Positions 1 to 12,600 of a stretch of DNA of 64,000 bases are shown piece after piece (within the stretch, counting starts at the first letter, position 1; every line of letters begins with the position of its first letter). Made by a program: the position numbers and the translations under genes. Source of the DNA: Branchiostoma belcheri (Eukaryota; Chordata; Leptocardii; Amphioxiformes; Branchiostomatidae); NCBI RefSeq assembly GCF_001625305.1, contig NW_017804620.1, positions 615,364 through 679,363 of the forward strand. The letters are read 5' to 3'. Under the pieces are notes generated by a model. The model was not told where the DNA came from. It worked only from the letters and a program-made list of their open reading frames with translations, and searched no databases.

Positions 1-480
1 GAAAATAAAAATCATGAAATTTAGAGTCTCACTTACAAATTTCTAATCTAGATAGAAATTTAACTAGGCCATGGAGTGAATTCCTAATATATAATTTAAA
101 ACTTGCAGAAATCTATGGCTTGTCCATATGGAGAATTTGTGACAGTCCATTCTTAGCTAGAAAAAATACATACATGTACTAGAAGAAGCATGGAATGAAA
201 TTCAATACCACAGAAAGCTATGAATGCATGTCTCAATACAGAGTAAATGCATTATTCAGTCCCAACTAATTGTAAAAAGTATCTCATTTATATATACTAG
301 AAAGCTGTGAATACCTTTACTGTACAATACAGAATGGAGCATATTTGTGACTTATTTGTGTCGTAATATCGACTAAAAATTGTTCCAGATGCAAAATTTA
401 TAGGTTTTAAATTGAGTATAAATTTTGGGAGTGTATAGAATAGATGTACATGACTTTAGATGCCATAAGAAATCTATTGA

Positions 481-771
481 CATAGAATAGAGCCTGTTTT
501 TACTTCCTGACATGAGGATATATCTTCGGCAGGATCGGTTTGGTGGGGTTTTAAGTAGAAATTAATGATTTACTGGAGTGAGCGAAATTGTTACAGAATC
601 TGATGCAAAATTCAAATTGAAAATGACTTGAGTCTTTAAACTATCTTCTTACATGAATATGTTTTAGCAATAGAAAGCCATGGATACATTTCAGTAAGAG
701 AATAGAGCCTTTTTTTATTTCCTGACAGGAGGATATATCACCGGCAGGATCGGTTTTGGGGTTTTAAGTAA
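481..771. repeat. Two-unit direct repeat
   Basis: Two copies of a roughly 75 bp segment (about 481-557 and 698-771) share the motif GGCAGGATCGGTTT followed by a TTTTAAGTA end. They lie about 217 bp apart, which suggests a local tandem duplication. I see no coding potential here. Confidence 0.6.
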
Positions 772-882
772 TTTGGCGACCGTCTGTCGTCTCTTCGGTC
801 GTGTCGGAGGTCGTGCGTTTCTGACATCCGGCGCTTTCACGTAATTAGGAACTATTGATTTCTGGGTAATGTATTGCCGTGA

Positions 883-1790
883 ACGCCGGGACTGTCAGCG
901 AGGAGAGGGCTTCATAACGAAAGGGAAAGTGAGCCACTTCCGGCAGCACTTTCACTCAAGGGGCTGGGATGATTCTTTAAAAGGAAAGTATGTATGAATT
1001 AAATCCAGAATTAAAATAATGATCTTTCTACAAGCTGAATTTTAGCTTCCTGTTTGTAACACTTTCACTGAAATTACCAACCTTTATAATGCGTTGTCCC
1101 CTAATAGTAATACATTTCCATGCCAGGTGAAAATAACTCAGTCTGTTGATTCTTTTGGCGTTGAGCAAAATAAGCAAACGCCGGGACTGTCAGCAAGGAG
1201 AGGGCTTCTTAAGTGAACCACTTCCTGTATAGATATAGGCATTGGCTTATTACCTTCGCCAAGAAGGTTTTGTTTTCTGTAGCCTTTGTATGTTTGATAT
1301 CTCATGATCACAAATTTTAAATGGTAGTAAGCTCTTATTTTTTAGGTGTTTTGTACTGGTATCTTTGCCTGGGTATGAAATCTATAATTGCCATGAACAC
1401 CGGGGCTGTCAGCGAGGAGAGGGCTTCATAAGTGAACCACTTCCTGTATATGTTCCTCTCCAAGCAGAGGTTTATAGGATTTGGCTCATTTTTTTGTGTG
1501 TTTTAGACTGGATTTCTTTGTTTTTGCCAGCCAAATGTGGTGGGTTGTTGGATGCTGCCCTGCCAATTTATTACTTCCCTTCCAATTCCAACAAATTAAC
1601 AAACAAACGAATGCATGAGCGATATTGTCCTTTAGGTACCAAAAGATCTGCTTGGAGATTAACTGAGTGTGATCTCTCTTTGAAAGGAATGAAGTATTAG
1701 TGATTTCTGGGTAATCTATAGCCACAAACGCCGGGACTGTCAGCGAGGAGAGGGCTTCATAAGTGAACCACTTCCTGTAATATTCTCCTA
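883..1790. repeat. Four-copy dispersed repeat in the 5' flank
   Basis: The string CCGGGACTGTCAGC plus GAGGAGAGGGCTTC, usually followed by GTGAACCACTTCCTGTA, occurs near 886, 1182, 1398 and 1730, all in the same orientation with different spacers. The rest of 1-1850 is AT-rich and holds nothing else I recognise. Confidence 0.7.
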
Positions 1791-1889
1791 GTAGAGGTTT
1801 GCTAGTCTCCACCAGACTCCTTTTGCAGGCTGAATAAATTAGTAGAAATCAGCCTAAAAAGAGAATTATAATTGGCCAGAGAGTTGGCT

Positions 1890-2116
1890 CACCAGAGAGG
1901 GTCAATGACCTGAACCAGACATCTGTCACTATAATGGTAACTACATGTAGTGTTGGATTACATAATGTGGCAATTTTATAGCAGGAGGGATTTAGAGTCA
2001 TGTCTGACCATATACTAGACAGTAATAATATGTGTAAGTGAGTTAAAGAATTAACACATCAGACCAATATGCGAACTCAAGCTCTGGATAACATTTTGCA
2101 TTTGCTTTGCAAACGT
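1890..2116 (+). repeat. Dispersed repeat family A, copy 1
   Basis: The block contains GGTCAATGACCTGAACCAGAC, then GTTGGATTACATAATG, then a GCATTTGCTTTGCAAA end. The same ordered blocks recur at about 7965-8166 and 14285-14520 inside chimaerin introns. It is probably a non-autonomous transposable element; I see no terminal repeat or coding region. Confidence 0.55.
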
Positions 2117-2451
2117 TACCTTAACTTTCTAGCTCTTCCTTTTTTCCTGAATTCTACCATCCGTGCCTCTGTACAAAGGCCTTCAGGAGGCTATAGCTAC
2201 AGATATCAACTTAATTTGATATGCTGATTCCAAACACATACTACATGTAATTCCAGGTGAAAATAGTTTTAACAGCTGTTTATTATTTTGTCCTTGAGCA
2301 AAATTAAGCATTACTTCAGTAATATTTCTCCTGCTGACGTTTACGGCTTGTATTTTACGGCTGTTCTGTTCCATCTGGGGAGTCGTTTGAAACTTAACAG
2401 GCTCATCCTGACGTCGTAAAGATAGCATCAGAATGAAGTGGGCGGATTCCT

Positions 2452-2752
2452 AACCTCCAAGCAGATCCTAGGGTGGCAAAAGGCAGCATCAAATTGGCCA
2501 GGCAGTATCCATTCGCCAGAGATCAGGGTACGGACTGTAAAATTTGGTTAAAAAAATAAGGAATAATTAGCCAGGAGAGTCAGTCCACGGGAAGGTTGGT
2601 TCAACCCATTTGGCTAAATTTTACTGCTTTTGAACCCACGATTTTTGCCTTGGGTGGCGTATGGACCCTCTCTGGCCAATTGGATCCTGGCCAATTTGAT
2701 ACTGTCTTTTTTTACTGTCTTGTATTATAGGATCTGCTTGGAGATTAGAGGA
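2452..2752. mobile_element. Foldback (inverted-repeat) element
   Basis: The left arm (CTCCAAGCAGATCC and CCAAATTGG-type blocks through about 2530) is the reverse complement of the right arm (about 2665-2752, ending GGATCTGCTTGGAGATTAG). A single-arm relative with the same GTATGGACCCTCTCTGG core lies at about 59586-59672. This is MITE-like, with no transposase. Confidence 0.6.
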
Positions 2753-3469
2753 TTCATAGCTGATCACAGGAAGGATAAAACTAGTGCAGACTGTAAAAGT
2801 CTTTATCCTGAATGTTTTGGGTGATTTGTTTTTATGTGAAAATAATGACTTTTAAGATAAGATTATGGTAAGTTGCTGTTGTGCTGGTGTGTTTTATGAC
2901 TGATGTCTTGCAATACATTTATTTATTTGCATTCAGGCATTGAAGTACATGTAAATAGGCATGGTTCTGGATACGATAATCACTTCAATCTTAGACTATA
3001 AAATCATTTTATATGAAAGATAACGTTAAAAAACTCTGTGATTTCTACCCATCCATAGCCAGTGGGAGAAATTGAAGTGCTCAAGACAATGATCATTTTA
3101 TCACTTCACATCGCTTATGACTTGTCTCAGTGATTTTTATCACCCATATGTGTAATAAACTCCTTCAGAGTAGTAACTGATCATGACTATGTGTATGTAC
3201 AATGTAAGTTCTACTCTTAGGGGTAATGTGCTCTAAAATTTTTGAACGTTTTTAATATGCTGTAACTAAAGATCTTAGTCTTACGAGCAGTAATATAGTT
3301 CCCTGCAAAGTATTCTTAACCTAAGGATTCAGAATTATGTGCAATATTACTTGTCTTTGTGAGCGTTTTTAAAACAAATTGTCTGTAAATTGACTGCAAT
3401 TCAGTGATATTCTCACTGCGATAGCTTAATAAAGATATCTTGAATCTTGAATCTTAAACTAAAGATTAC

Positions 3470-4195
3470 TGTAGATTCTGAGTTATGGATGTCCCCCATG
3501 TGTACATTTTGTACATGTACATGTACAGTCGTAAACTCGTACAGCCACAGAGTTGTGAGTGTGAAGTTCAGTACCCTGAGGTGTAATGTGCTTGTGAGAG
3601 ATTACAGTTAAACTGTAGATTTTAGTCTTGGCAACCCATGTGTGTAGTAACCTCCTACACAGTAGTGAGTGGTGAGATTACTGTAGATTCTGAGTTACTT
3701 ATGTCCCCCATATGTACAGTAACAGTAGTAAACTCGTACAGCCACAGAGTTGTGAGTGGGAAGTTTTACCCTGAGGTATGATGTGTTTGTGAGATTACAG
3801 TAACTGTAGATTTTAGTCTGGGGGACCCAAGCACGTCGGCAGAACGTACTGCACCTGCGCGAAACCCGTAATGTATTGTACATAGCATTTCGGCAGAATG
3901 TCTCATATAAGGTTGTATTTGCTCATATGAGGTTAGCATTTCGACAGTAGTTTCCAAATGTTATGTCGGAAAGAATATCCTCTGCAACAGGCAAAATTCT
4001 GATGCAACGTTGACCAAAAACCCAACGAAAAACCCGAAAATACAGGGTTCTGCGCAGGCGCAGTATGTTCTGCCGACGTGCTGGTGACCCATATGTGTAG
4101 TAACCTCCTACACAGTAGCGAGTGGTGAGATTACTGTAGATTTATAGTCTGAGTGATTTATTTATCCCATATGTGTAGTAAACTTCTACAAGTCC
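3470..4195 (+). repeat. Degenerate tandem repeat array
   Basis: Units carry GTAGATT(C/T)TGAGT, ACTCGTACAGCCACAGAG and CCCATATGTGTAGTAA and repeat about every 105-210 bp from 3470 to 4195. A separate TIR element interrupts one unit at 3830-4082. The 2760-3470 stretch before it is AT-rich with no recognisable gene. Confidence 0.6.
3830..4082. mobile_element. MITE-like TIR element with 9-bp flanking duplication
   Basis: The element starts AGCACGTCGGCAGAACGTAC and ends with a near-exact inverted copy (GTATGTTCTGCCGACGTGCT). It is flanked by GGGGACCCA on the left and GGTGACCCA on the right, a 9-bp target-site duplication with one mismatch. A 9-bp duplication is typical of Mutator-like elements. 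It has no internal coding capacity and sits inside the surrounding tandem array. Confidence 0.65.
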
Positions 4196-4205
4196 TACTT
4201 ACATG

Positions 4206-4420
4206 ACATCTGTGTCCATAATATCACCAGGGTCCATAATATCGCCACCTTGAGAAACAGTGTGCTTAAAGATATTTTTACTGCAACATACTTTTGGTAT
4301 GCACTCCTGCACACCTCAAATCTATATACCTAGGGTATGTTGCAGTAAAAATATCTTTAAGCACACTGTTTCTCAAGGTGGCGATATTATGGACCCTGGT
4401 GATATTATGGACACAGATGT
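4206..4420. repeat. Perfect 86-bp inverted repeat (long hairpin)
   Basis: Positions 4206-4291 and 4335-4420 are exact reverse complements by eye over 86 bases, with a 43-base spacer. A transcript of either strand would form a long uninterrupted hairpin. It could be a young foldback element or palindromic rearrangement; no flanking target duplication is evident. Confidence 0.85.
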
Positions 4421-5048
4421 TAGTACTGGTCTGGTAAGCTGCACCCAAAGTGTGATGTGTTTAAGGATTACAGAAGATGTACCTGTGGGAGGGACTAAAG
4501 CACTCCCTTGTGGTGGATTCAGACATGCGTTAAGACGTTCCTCTGAAACTGATGTGAATCTGGAACATAAAACTAGCAGAGATTCCTCTTCGTTGATCTG
4601 AGTTTCCCCAGGGGTTACTGATCGTTTATGATCATTTTAGGTAGTGATTGCAACAGTTAATGTACCGTGTGCATATTGTACATATTAAACTTCCCTGCCC
4701 ACTTACAATATACCGGTATGTCTACAATGCAATACTTGAACATATTTTTACAATGCAATACTTAAAGTAACATAATACATAAGCTTCCCTTAGTACAACA
4801 ATGTATCTCCACAATTCAATACTTAAACATATTTTGTCAGTTTAAAAATGGGCTGTCCAGCCTATTATTTACTATTCACAATTTAGAACCATAAGATTCA
4901 TGTTTTGATATTTTAACGACCTTCTTTTATGAAGTTCATCAACTTAATACATGTATTTGTGGAAACAAAGTCTCTACACACAGCTTTAAAAAGTGAAAAT
5001 ATTGTAAACACAAAATATAGTCAAGGATTTTTTGTCTGTTTGTTGCAG

Positions 5049-5104
5049 TGTACCAGCTCCAACAGCAGGCCCCCCAGCCTAGGAGGATAGTCTGTACCAT
5101 GGAG
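5049..5104 (+). CDS. Chimaerin exon: N-terminal YQLQQ segment
   Basis: Acceptor TTGCAG, donor GAG|GTTTGT. Two bases complete a split codon, then [23 protein letters not shown] residues, closely matching the alpha2/beta2 chimaerin segment just before SH2. It ends in phase 0. It is the first exon I can identify, so upstream coding sequence is missing. Confidence 0.9.
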
Positions 5105-6256
5105 GTTTGTTTTCATATATTACCTTATAATTACTTTAGAATCTTTGTTTTTAAGGAAATACTAATGTAGAAGGTAACGGTAGTCCCATACATGTAGCTT
5201 TCTTGAGGCAGGTACAGCAGGCGTTAGTCCACTGTGTCTAGGGCATGGTACAGGAATGCAGAGTCCATCCCTCTCCTTTCACTGCCTTTTAGTAGTTTTA
5301 ACTCCCCAACCGAAGTCATTTACCCGTTTTACACCTGGGTGGAGTTAGGAAAGTCGAGTAAAGTTGAACTTGCTGAGGATACAATGTCTAGCTGGGAATG
5401 CAAACAATCAAACCTGGACCAGGTCTTTGTTTAAAGTCAAAACTTTTGGTCCAACAAAAAAATTCTCTCACCAAGAGCTTTCGACCAGTCACAGTCGACT
5501 CTTCCTCAGTAGACTGACCCAGTGAGGCTTGTCACGTGGCTTCTTTGAAACCTGGTCTTGTGTCTGTTGCTCTAGACACATTACCGCTATGGCCTCAAAA
5601 AGGCTATGATGGGACTACCTTTACCTTTACCTTTCTACCCAATCGACAATCTGTAAAACTATCTCAACATTACCAAATGTTTTCCAAATTAAGTTTTCAG
5701 AAGGAAAACATAAATTCAGGCAGACGTGTACGTGGATAGATCTGGACAGACCGGCTGAAGTTGAATCGTTTGAGACACACAAAAAGGCTTCTTGGACGAA
5801 ATCCAAACACTCAGAAATTGCCTCACTCCTAATGGATTTGTTGGCATCTGGAGACCTTTTATAAGCCAGACATATAAATAGATTACTGTAAAATGGCTTG
5901 ACAAGATAATACTGAGAAAAAATTAGATTAAAAAAACGGATGTACACATTTATTAATAAGTTAAGTCAGTGAGTTGTACATTATAGTTCTAGGTTGGAGT
6001 GATATGAATTGTGTATTGCATATCGTCTTATATGGTTTGAGACATATCTCTAAAATCTCGTATATCATAATTTCGTTACTAATTCTTTTTGTATGTTTTT
6101 TACAGGTTGGAAACAAACCAAAATACTATGGAAGAGAGTAAGTTGTCTTGGAATTTTGTGACTGCTTTGGGCTTAAAAACTCAGCGTGTGTGTATTGTCA
6201 GCGTGTGTGTTTGTGTGTAAATGTGTGTATGCACATGTGTGTGTGTGTGTTTGTGC

Positions 6257-6304
<48 letters not shown>

Positions 6305-9300
6305 ACATGTGTGTGTGTCTGTTTGTATTTGTCTGTGTATATGTACATGTGTGTGTCTGTGTTTGTGTGTGTGTCTGTATGTGTATTAATTCTGATTGCG
6401 TGTGTGTGTACATGTATGTATGTTTCGTGTATAACAGGTTTGTTCATGTATAACAGCTTATTTATTTGTTTGTTGACAGGTTGTTTATTTGTTTGTTTGT
6501 TTACAGGTTCCACGGGATGATCTCCCGTGAGGAGACGGATGCGTTGCTAGGCGATGTGGAGGGGAGTTACCTTATAAGGGAAAGTCAGCGGCAGCCTGGC
6601 AGCTACACACTGGCTATCAGGTACTTTGTTTGTTTGTTTGTTTGTTTATTTATCTACTTCATGCTTGTGACCCATATCCATACAGATCATGTAGAATACA
6701 TAAAAATTCAGAAATTAAGACAGAAGTACCTAGTACATGGTAGCTACAAACTGGCCATCAGGTAGTTTGTTTATTTGTTTTTTTTATTTATTTACTTTAT
6801 GCTTGTGACCCATATCCATACAGATCATGTAGAATACTGAAAAACACATTGGCTATCAGGTACTTTGCTAATGTTTAATATTTGTTTTTTTATTAATATT
6901 TACCTCATGCTTGTGACCAGAACTTACAGATCATGAATTTCGATTGTACAATACATAAAAATTCATGGTAGCTACACATATACACTGGCTATCACAGTAT
7001 CAGGTTTTCTTTTTCTTTGTTGATTCACCGCAGGCATGTGTCCCATATTAATCCAAAATCATCTAGAATACATTAACTCTCATAGACAGAACTACCTCTC
7101 TATAAACTAGCTCGGAGTAAACATTCAAGTAAATTGATGATGATAATTTTTGATAGTGTATTAAATAAGTTGTGAAGTGTGGTATAGAAAATGTAGAAGT
7201 CATTGAAATGTCTTCACTTCACATGTTCAGGTATGGAGGGATCACCAAGAATTTCTGGCTATATTACAACGGCAAACATTAACTTCGTCGCGAGCAAGTG
7301 GTCTTCACGATACAGAACCTGATTTATAGTTACTGTATTTAAACTGAAACTCTACATGTATGTCTTCATAGATTTGGAGGGACCACCAAGAATTTCCGGC
7401 TGTATTACGACAGCAAACACTTCGACACAAACAAGCGTTTTGACACGATACAGAACCTTGTCTAGAGATCAGCAAAAAACAAAAAAAAACTTTATATTTA
7501 TAATAATTTATAATTATGTTTAATAAGACTGATTGAATTTTATTTTCTCCAATTGTTTAGGTTTGGAGGGACCACCAAGAATTTCCGGCTGTATTACGAC
7601 GGCAAACATTTCGTCGCGGACAAGCGTTTTGACACGATACAGAACCTTGTCGCTGACGGCCTCATCACCATGTACATCGAAGCCAAGGCGGAAGAATACA
7701 TCAAGCGGATGACCGGCGAGCCGATTTACGAACCCTGCGGCTACCTATCGCTACGGAAACGGACGTCCCGCGTCGTGACAACGTTCTCCAGAACGGTAAC
7801 TACGGCGACCATCGATGAGGTGGACAACTTCTCTTCCATTTCTTCCTCGACGTCACAAAGTTCGGACAACTCTTCGGTAAGATTTTAATGTTTTTATGTT
7901 TACATATTGTTTTTACTCAGTTTCTTCCTCCTCTTCTGTTCCAAACACTAACCTCTGACCTGGCCAATGACATGATTTTTTGACGTCGGTCACCATGGTG
8001 ACTGGTGTTGGGTTACATAATGTTGCAAACTTCATGGTCTGCTCTGCTCCTGTCACCATATGCTAGTAGTACATGTATGTGAATGTGTTTGTCAATGAGT
8101 AAAAATTAACAGAGCAAACCATGTCCGAAGGTAAACGTTATGCATTTGCTTTGCAAATGTTACTTTTCTAGTAATATTGTTTTTGCTCAGTATCTTCCTC
8201 CTCTTCCTCTTCTTCTCCAAACAAATAAGGTCAATGACTTGAACCTGGAATAAAAGCCAATGACATAATTGTACACATACATTGTACACAAGAGACAGAA
8301 GGTATAGAAATATAGAAATAGTTTTACACTGTAGAAGGATGTACGTGTGTTGATTTGATTTATTGAAATTGCAACAGTGCAATACACGCGGAACAGAGGC
8401 AGCTGTTGTTGGTGTTATGTCCCGCACATAGAAACAAATATAGGACAGACAATACTCATTTTCACTTGAGTCTAGTGGAGAAAGTCGTGTAAAGGTCCAT
8501 TTCCCAAGGGCACAAGATCGGTGGCATGTCAGGACTCAAACCCGGGACCTCTTGATTCCGAATCGCGCATGCTGCCGTTGCGCCACAGGAGTTCTACCAT
8601 CTGTTTCTTACACCTACACGTACGTCTCTGTTATTGGCTTTTATTCCAGGTTCCCCCAGTTCAGACTTCATTAATCAGAAGGTCAGACTCAGGAATCCTC
8701 CATTGATTTTAATTCCCGCTCCGTAAATGAACTGTCTGCCAGTATTGGTGTTAAGGCCAAGGAAAAAAAAATGTTGTGTTTCCTGTTTCAGTCCTGAAAA
8801 AAGTTGGGTCCGTAGGAAGGGTTTTTGTTTTCATGTTTATTTATAATTTTGTTGTAGATTTTGCACATCTCTAGTGATACAACGTTACATACAATCCTGT
8901 TTAACAAAGTAAAACTTGCATGAGGACAATAATATTTTAAATGTCAATGTTGGAAAACCGTTTGTGCAACATTTTATCACTCAGGTGTCAGGTCATGGAG
9001 CTAGAAAGGGTTATCAGTTTGACATATTTATGTCCCTTTCAGTAGTCCACACAAAAAAAGGCTAGGGTCAGAAGCTTTTCTAGAGTCGGTAAGGAAACAG
9101 GAAACACAATTTTTTTTCCTATGCCAGTATTGGTGTAAGGGTCTGTGGGGTATTGTGCTTCCTGTAATATAAGGCTTCCGGTAATAGTGCTAGATTGGAG
9201 AACTACATTATTACATGGAAACAGTGTGAAGGGAAAGTCTGTACCTTGGTACACACAGTTTTAGAGAGTGAACAAAGTCAGAAGCCAGTTTTCATTTCAG

Positions 9301-9619
9301 AATCCATTGATTTTAATTCCCGTTCCCTAAATGGAGTGTCGGCCGGTATTGGTGTTCAGGTCTGCGGGGTATTGTACTTCCGGTGTGGCTTCCCTTTTAC
9401 AAGGCCATGGCCTATTCGAATAGAAAGTTATCAGAATAAAAGCACCGGCCCGTGTACTGGGTATGTAGGGCTGCTCCAGTTCAATTGCTTGGCTCTTGGA
9501 TTTGAAGAAACGATGCTCAATTGGTATATCTAATAATTTTTTTAATGTATCCTTCACAATATGTATGTACAGAAGGCACAATTCAGCCTGTTTGGCTGCA
9601 ATGTCTTTTATTAATAAAC

Positions 9620-9652
<33 letters not shown>

Positions 9653-12600
9653 CTAGGAATCAGAGGTTGTGGAAAATCAAGACCTACGTGTACAATAATA
9701 GCCAATATTATTGTAACACTTTTATGGAATGAGAGGTAAAGTGAGATTGAACTGGTATACAATGTAGCTCAATAAAATCAATAATTTAGAAGAGTTTAAC
9801 TTCTTTTCCTTAGGTTGTGGGAGAGAAGACAGATGCTATGTACAATATTTACAGGTTCATTGTGTTGGGAATTTCCTCTAGTACAATGAAAAGTGGACCA
9901 CTGTTTAGTTTAACATGATCCTGTCCCAAAGACTGACACCTTTTCCAGTAGCGTGCATGTCTGTTGAGTGACAACAGATGGGATTCGAACATTTGGATTG
10001 GGATTTGGACTATACAAGCACCTAGCTAAAGAAGTGTGCTTTTTTTTTTGTAGAGCCGGGATCCGAACTCACGACCTCTTGGTCCAGAGGCACTAACCAC
10101 TGGACTACACAAGCAACTAGCTAGACCAGTGTGCTTTTTTGTAGAATCGGGATTCGAACTCACGACCTCTTGATCCAGATGCACTAACCACTGGACTACA
10201 CATGCTAGTAGCTAGACCAGTGTGCTTTCTTGTAGAGTGCAGATTAACACTACTCTTTCCTTCCTGTACATAACAGCTGGACCTAGCTCTCTCACCAAGC
10301 AAACGGGCCAGCATCGAAGCATCGTCTTACGAAAAGCCTCATAACTTCAAGGTAGGCTGCTTTTCCTTAACAAAGCTTATTTCTATTATTAATGTACCAA
10401 AGACAGGTATGGAAGACATAGAAAAACTAGGGTAACATTTAGTACTACAGATGGCATGTATGGGTAACAACAGCAGAAACACAAAAGGATGTTCAGTTCA
10501 GTAGAAAGCTAATGCACAAAAGTGTTAACATAGAATTCAGCACCAAGGACAGGCATTGAAGACATAGAAAAGGTTACGAAAAGTCTCATAACTTCAAGGT
10601 ACACTGCTTTTCCTTAACAGAACTCTTTTCTATTATTAATGCCACCCTATGTAATAAACAGCTGTCGAAGCAATAATTGGGTGTAAATATTTAATACTGT
10701 CCAGATGACTCCTGTTGTGGAAGTCAGCTCATTTTGTGCTTCACAGAAAGGAAACACATATTTGTTCCTCAGACATACATTCAGTACTACGGTAGATGAA
10801 GCTTGTTTTGACACAAGCACACTAGTATTACAGATAGTCCTAAACATGCTAAACATGTGATATTCAGTGCAGTGAATAGCTAATGTACAATAGTATTTAC
10901 ATTGAATTCAGCACCAAGGACAGACTAGGGTAACATTTAGTACTGTGGATTAAACACATGGGTATTCTATAAACAGCAGAAACACAAAAGGGACATTTAG
11001 ATCAATGGATAGCTATTGCACAACAGTATTAACATAGAATTCAGCACCGAGGACAGGTATGGGAGAAATAGAAAATCAAGGGTAATGTTTACTATGGATG
11101 GCACACATATGAAACAACAGAAATACAGAGGTTTGTCATTCAATACAGTGGATAGCTAATGAACAACAACCTAACATAGAATTCAGCACCAAGGACAGAC
11201 ATGGAAGACATAGAAAAGCTATGGAAACATTTCTTACTGTGGATGTCACACATGTGTAACAGCAGAAATACAGAAGGTATTTAGTGTGGCTAATGTACAA
11301 TGACACTAAGTTAAACATAGAATTCAGCACCAAGGACAGACATGGAAGACATAGAGAAGCAAGGGTAACATTTACTATGGATGTCACACATGTATAACAA
11401 CAGAAATACAGAGGTTTGTCATTCAGTACAGTGGATGGTTAACAAACAATAGTATTAACATAGAATTCAGCACCAAGGACAGGTATGGGAGATATAAAAA
11501 GCTAGGTAACATTTAGTACTGCAGATGCCACACATTTGTTACAACAGAAATACTTTAGTTTGTCATTTAGTACAGTGGATGGCTAAATGAACAACAGCAT
11601 TAACATAGAATTCAGCACCAAGCACAGGCATGGAAGACATAAAAAGCTAGGCTAACAAAGATGGCACACATGTGTAACAACAGAAATACAAAAGGTATTT
11701 ATTTAGTGCAGTGGATGGCTAATGTGCAATGAGTCAGTACCAAGGACAGACCTGTTTTGACTGTTCACTGCTTTTAGAGAGGTCCTGAGTACATACAACT
11801 GTTGTGTCAGACATGCTCTAACTGTAAGACACTGACTTGCATGAGCCTACACCAGCCATTTTCAGCTATGTGTGTAGCCAGTTGTTATCAGCAGACTTTT
11901 CTTCCACCCCACCCCCCCCCTCCAGGTGAACACGTTCCGAGGCCCCCACTGGTGCGAGTACTGTGCTAACTTCATGTGGGGACTGGTGGCTCAGGGGGTC
12001 AAATGTGCAGGTGAGAACAGTAATGCTCTTCTCTTTCTTAGACCACAGCAATATAATTCCTTGGTTCTCAGACATTTTATGTGAAATTTCAGCAAGTGGA
12101 CATGAAAAAAGAGGGCTGGGAGTAAAACTTTAATCTGTTCATTCAAGGTATAGACTTGTGCACTAATAAGTCTGTTAGTACAAAATAACAACTATACTGT
12201 ACTACATGAGTTAAAACACCATGAAAAACTTCTCTTCTACACTCACTCACTATCCAGTTTAATGTCTGTTCCTCCCCGTCTTCCAAGGTTTAGACATGCT
12301 TGCACATATACATGTACCGCATGATAAAACCACACATCTCTGCCCCCCCCCCTCCAGATTGTGGCCTGGCCATGCATAAGCAGTGTTCAAAGGTTGTGCC
12401 GAATGACTGCCAACCTCACATGAAGTACATTAAGAAGTTTTACGGCATCAGTCTGTTGTACCCAGAACCATGCCTGTCTAGTTCTATGCCTGAATGGGTT
12501 AGGGTTAGGATCAGGCACGGTTCTGGATAGTCCACACATATCCACAATGTCATAGATTTGCCCAAGGCACGGTTCTGGATATGTGTGGACTATCCAGAAC

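Noticed and set aside
4260..4601. 113-residue open frame
   Set aside because: It is produced by the perfect palindrome and does not extend as a sensible protein.
6148..6520. Long Cys/Val- and Thr/His-rich open frames on both strands
   Set aside because: They are translations of the (TG)n microsatellite.
9039..9581. Overlapping frames on both strands near 9.0-9.6 kb
   Set aside because: The sequence is locally duplicated intron with no splice-phase fit to chimaerin and no recognisable protein.
10048..10205. tRNA genes
   Set aside because: A- and B-box-like sequence is present, but no complete cloverleaf or acceptor stem can be drawn. SINE-type or tRNA-relic repeats explain them better.
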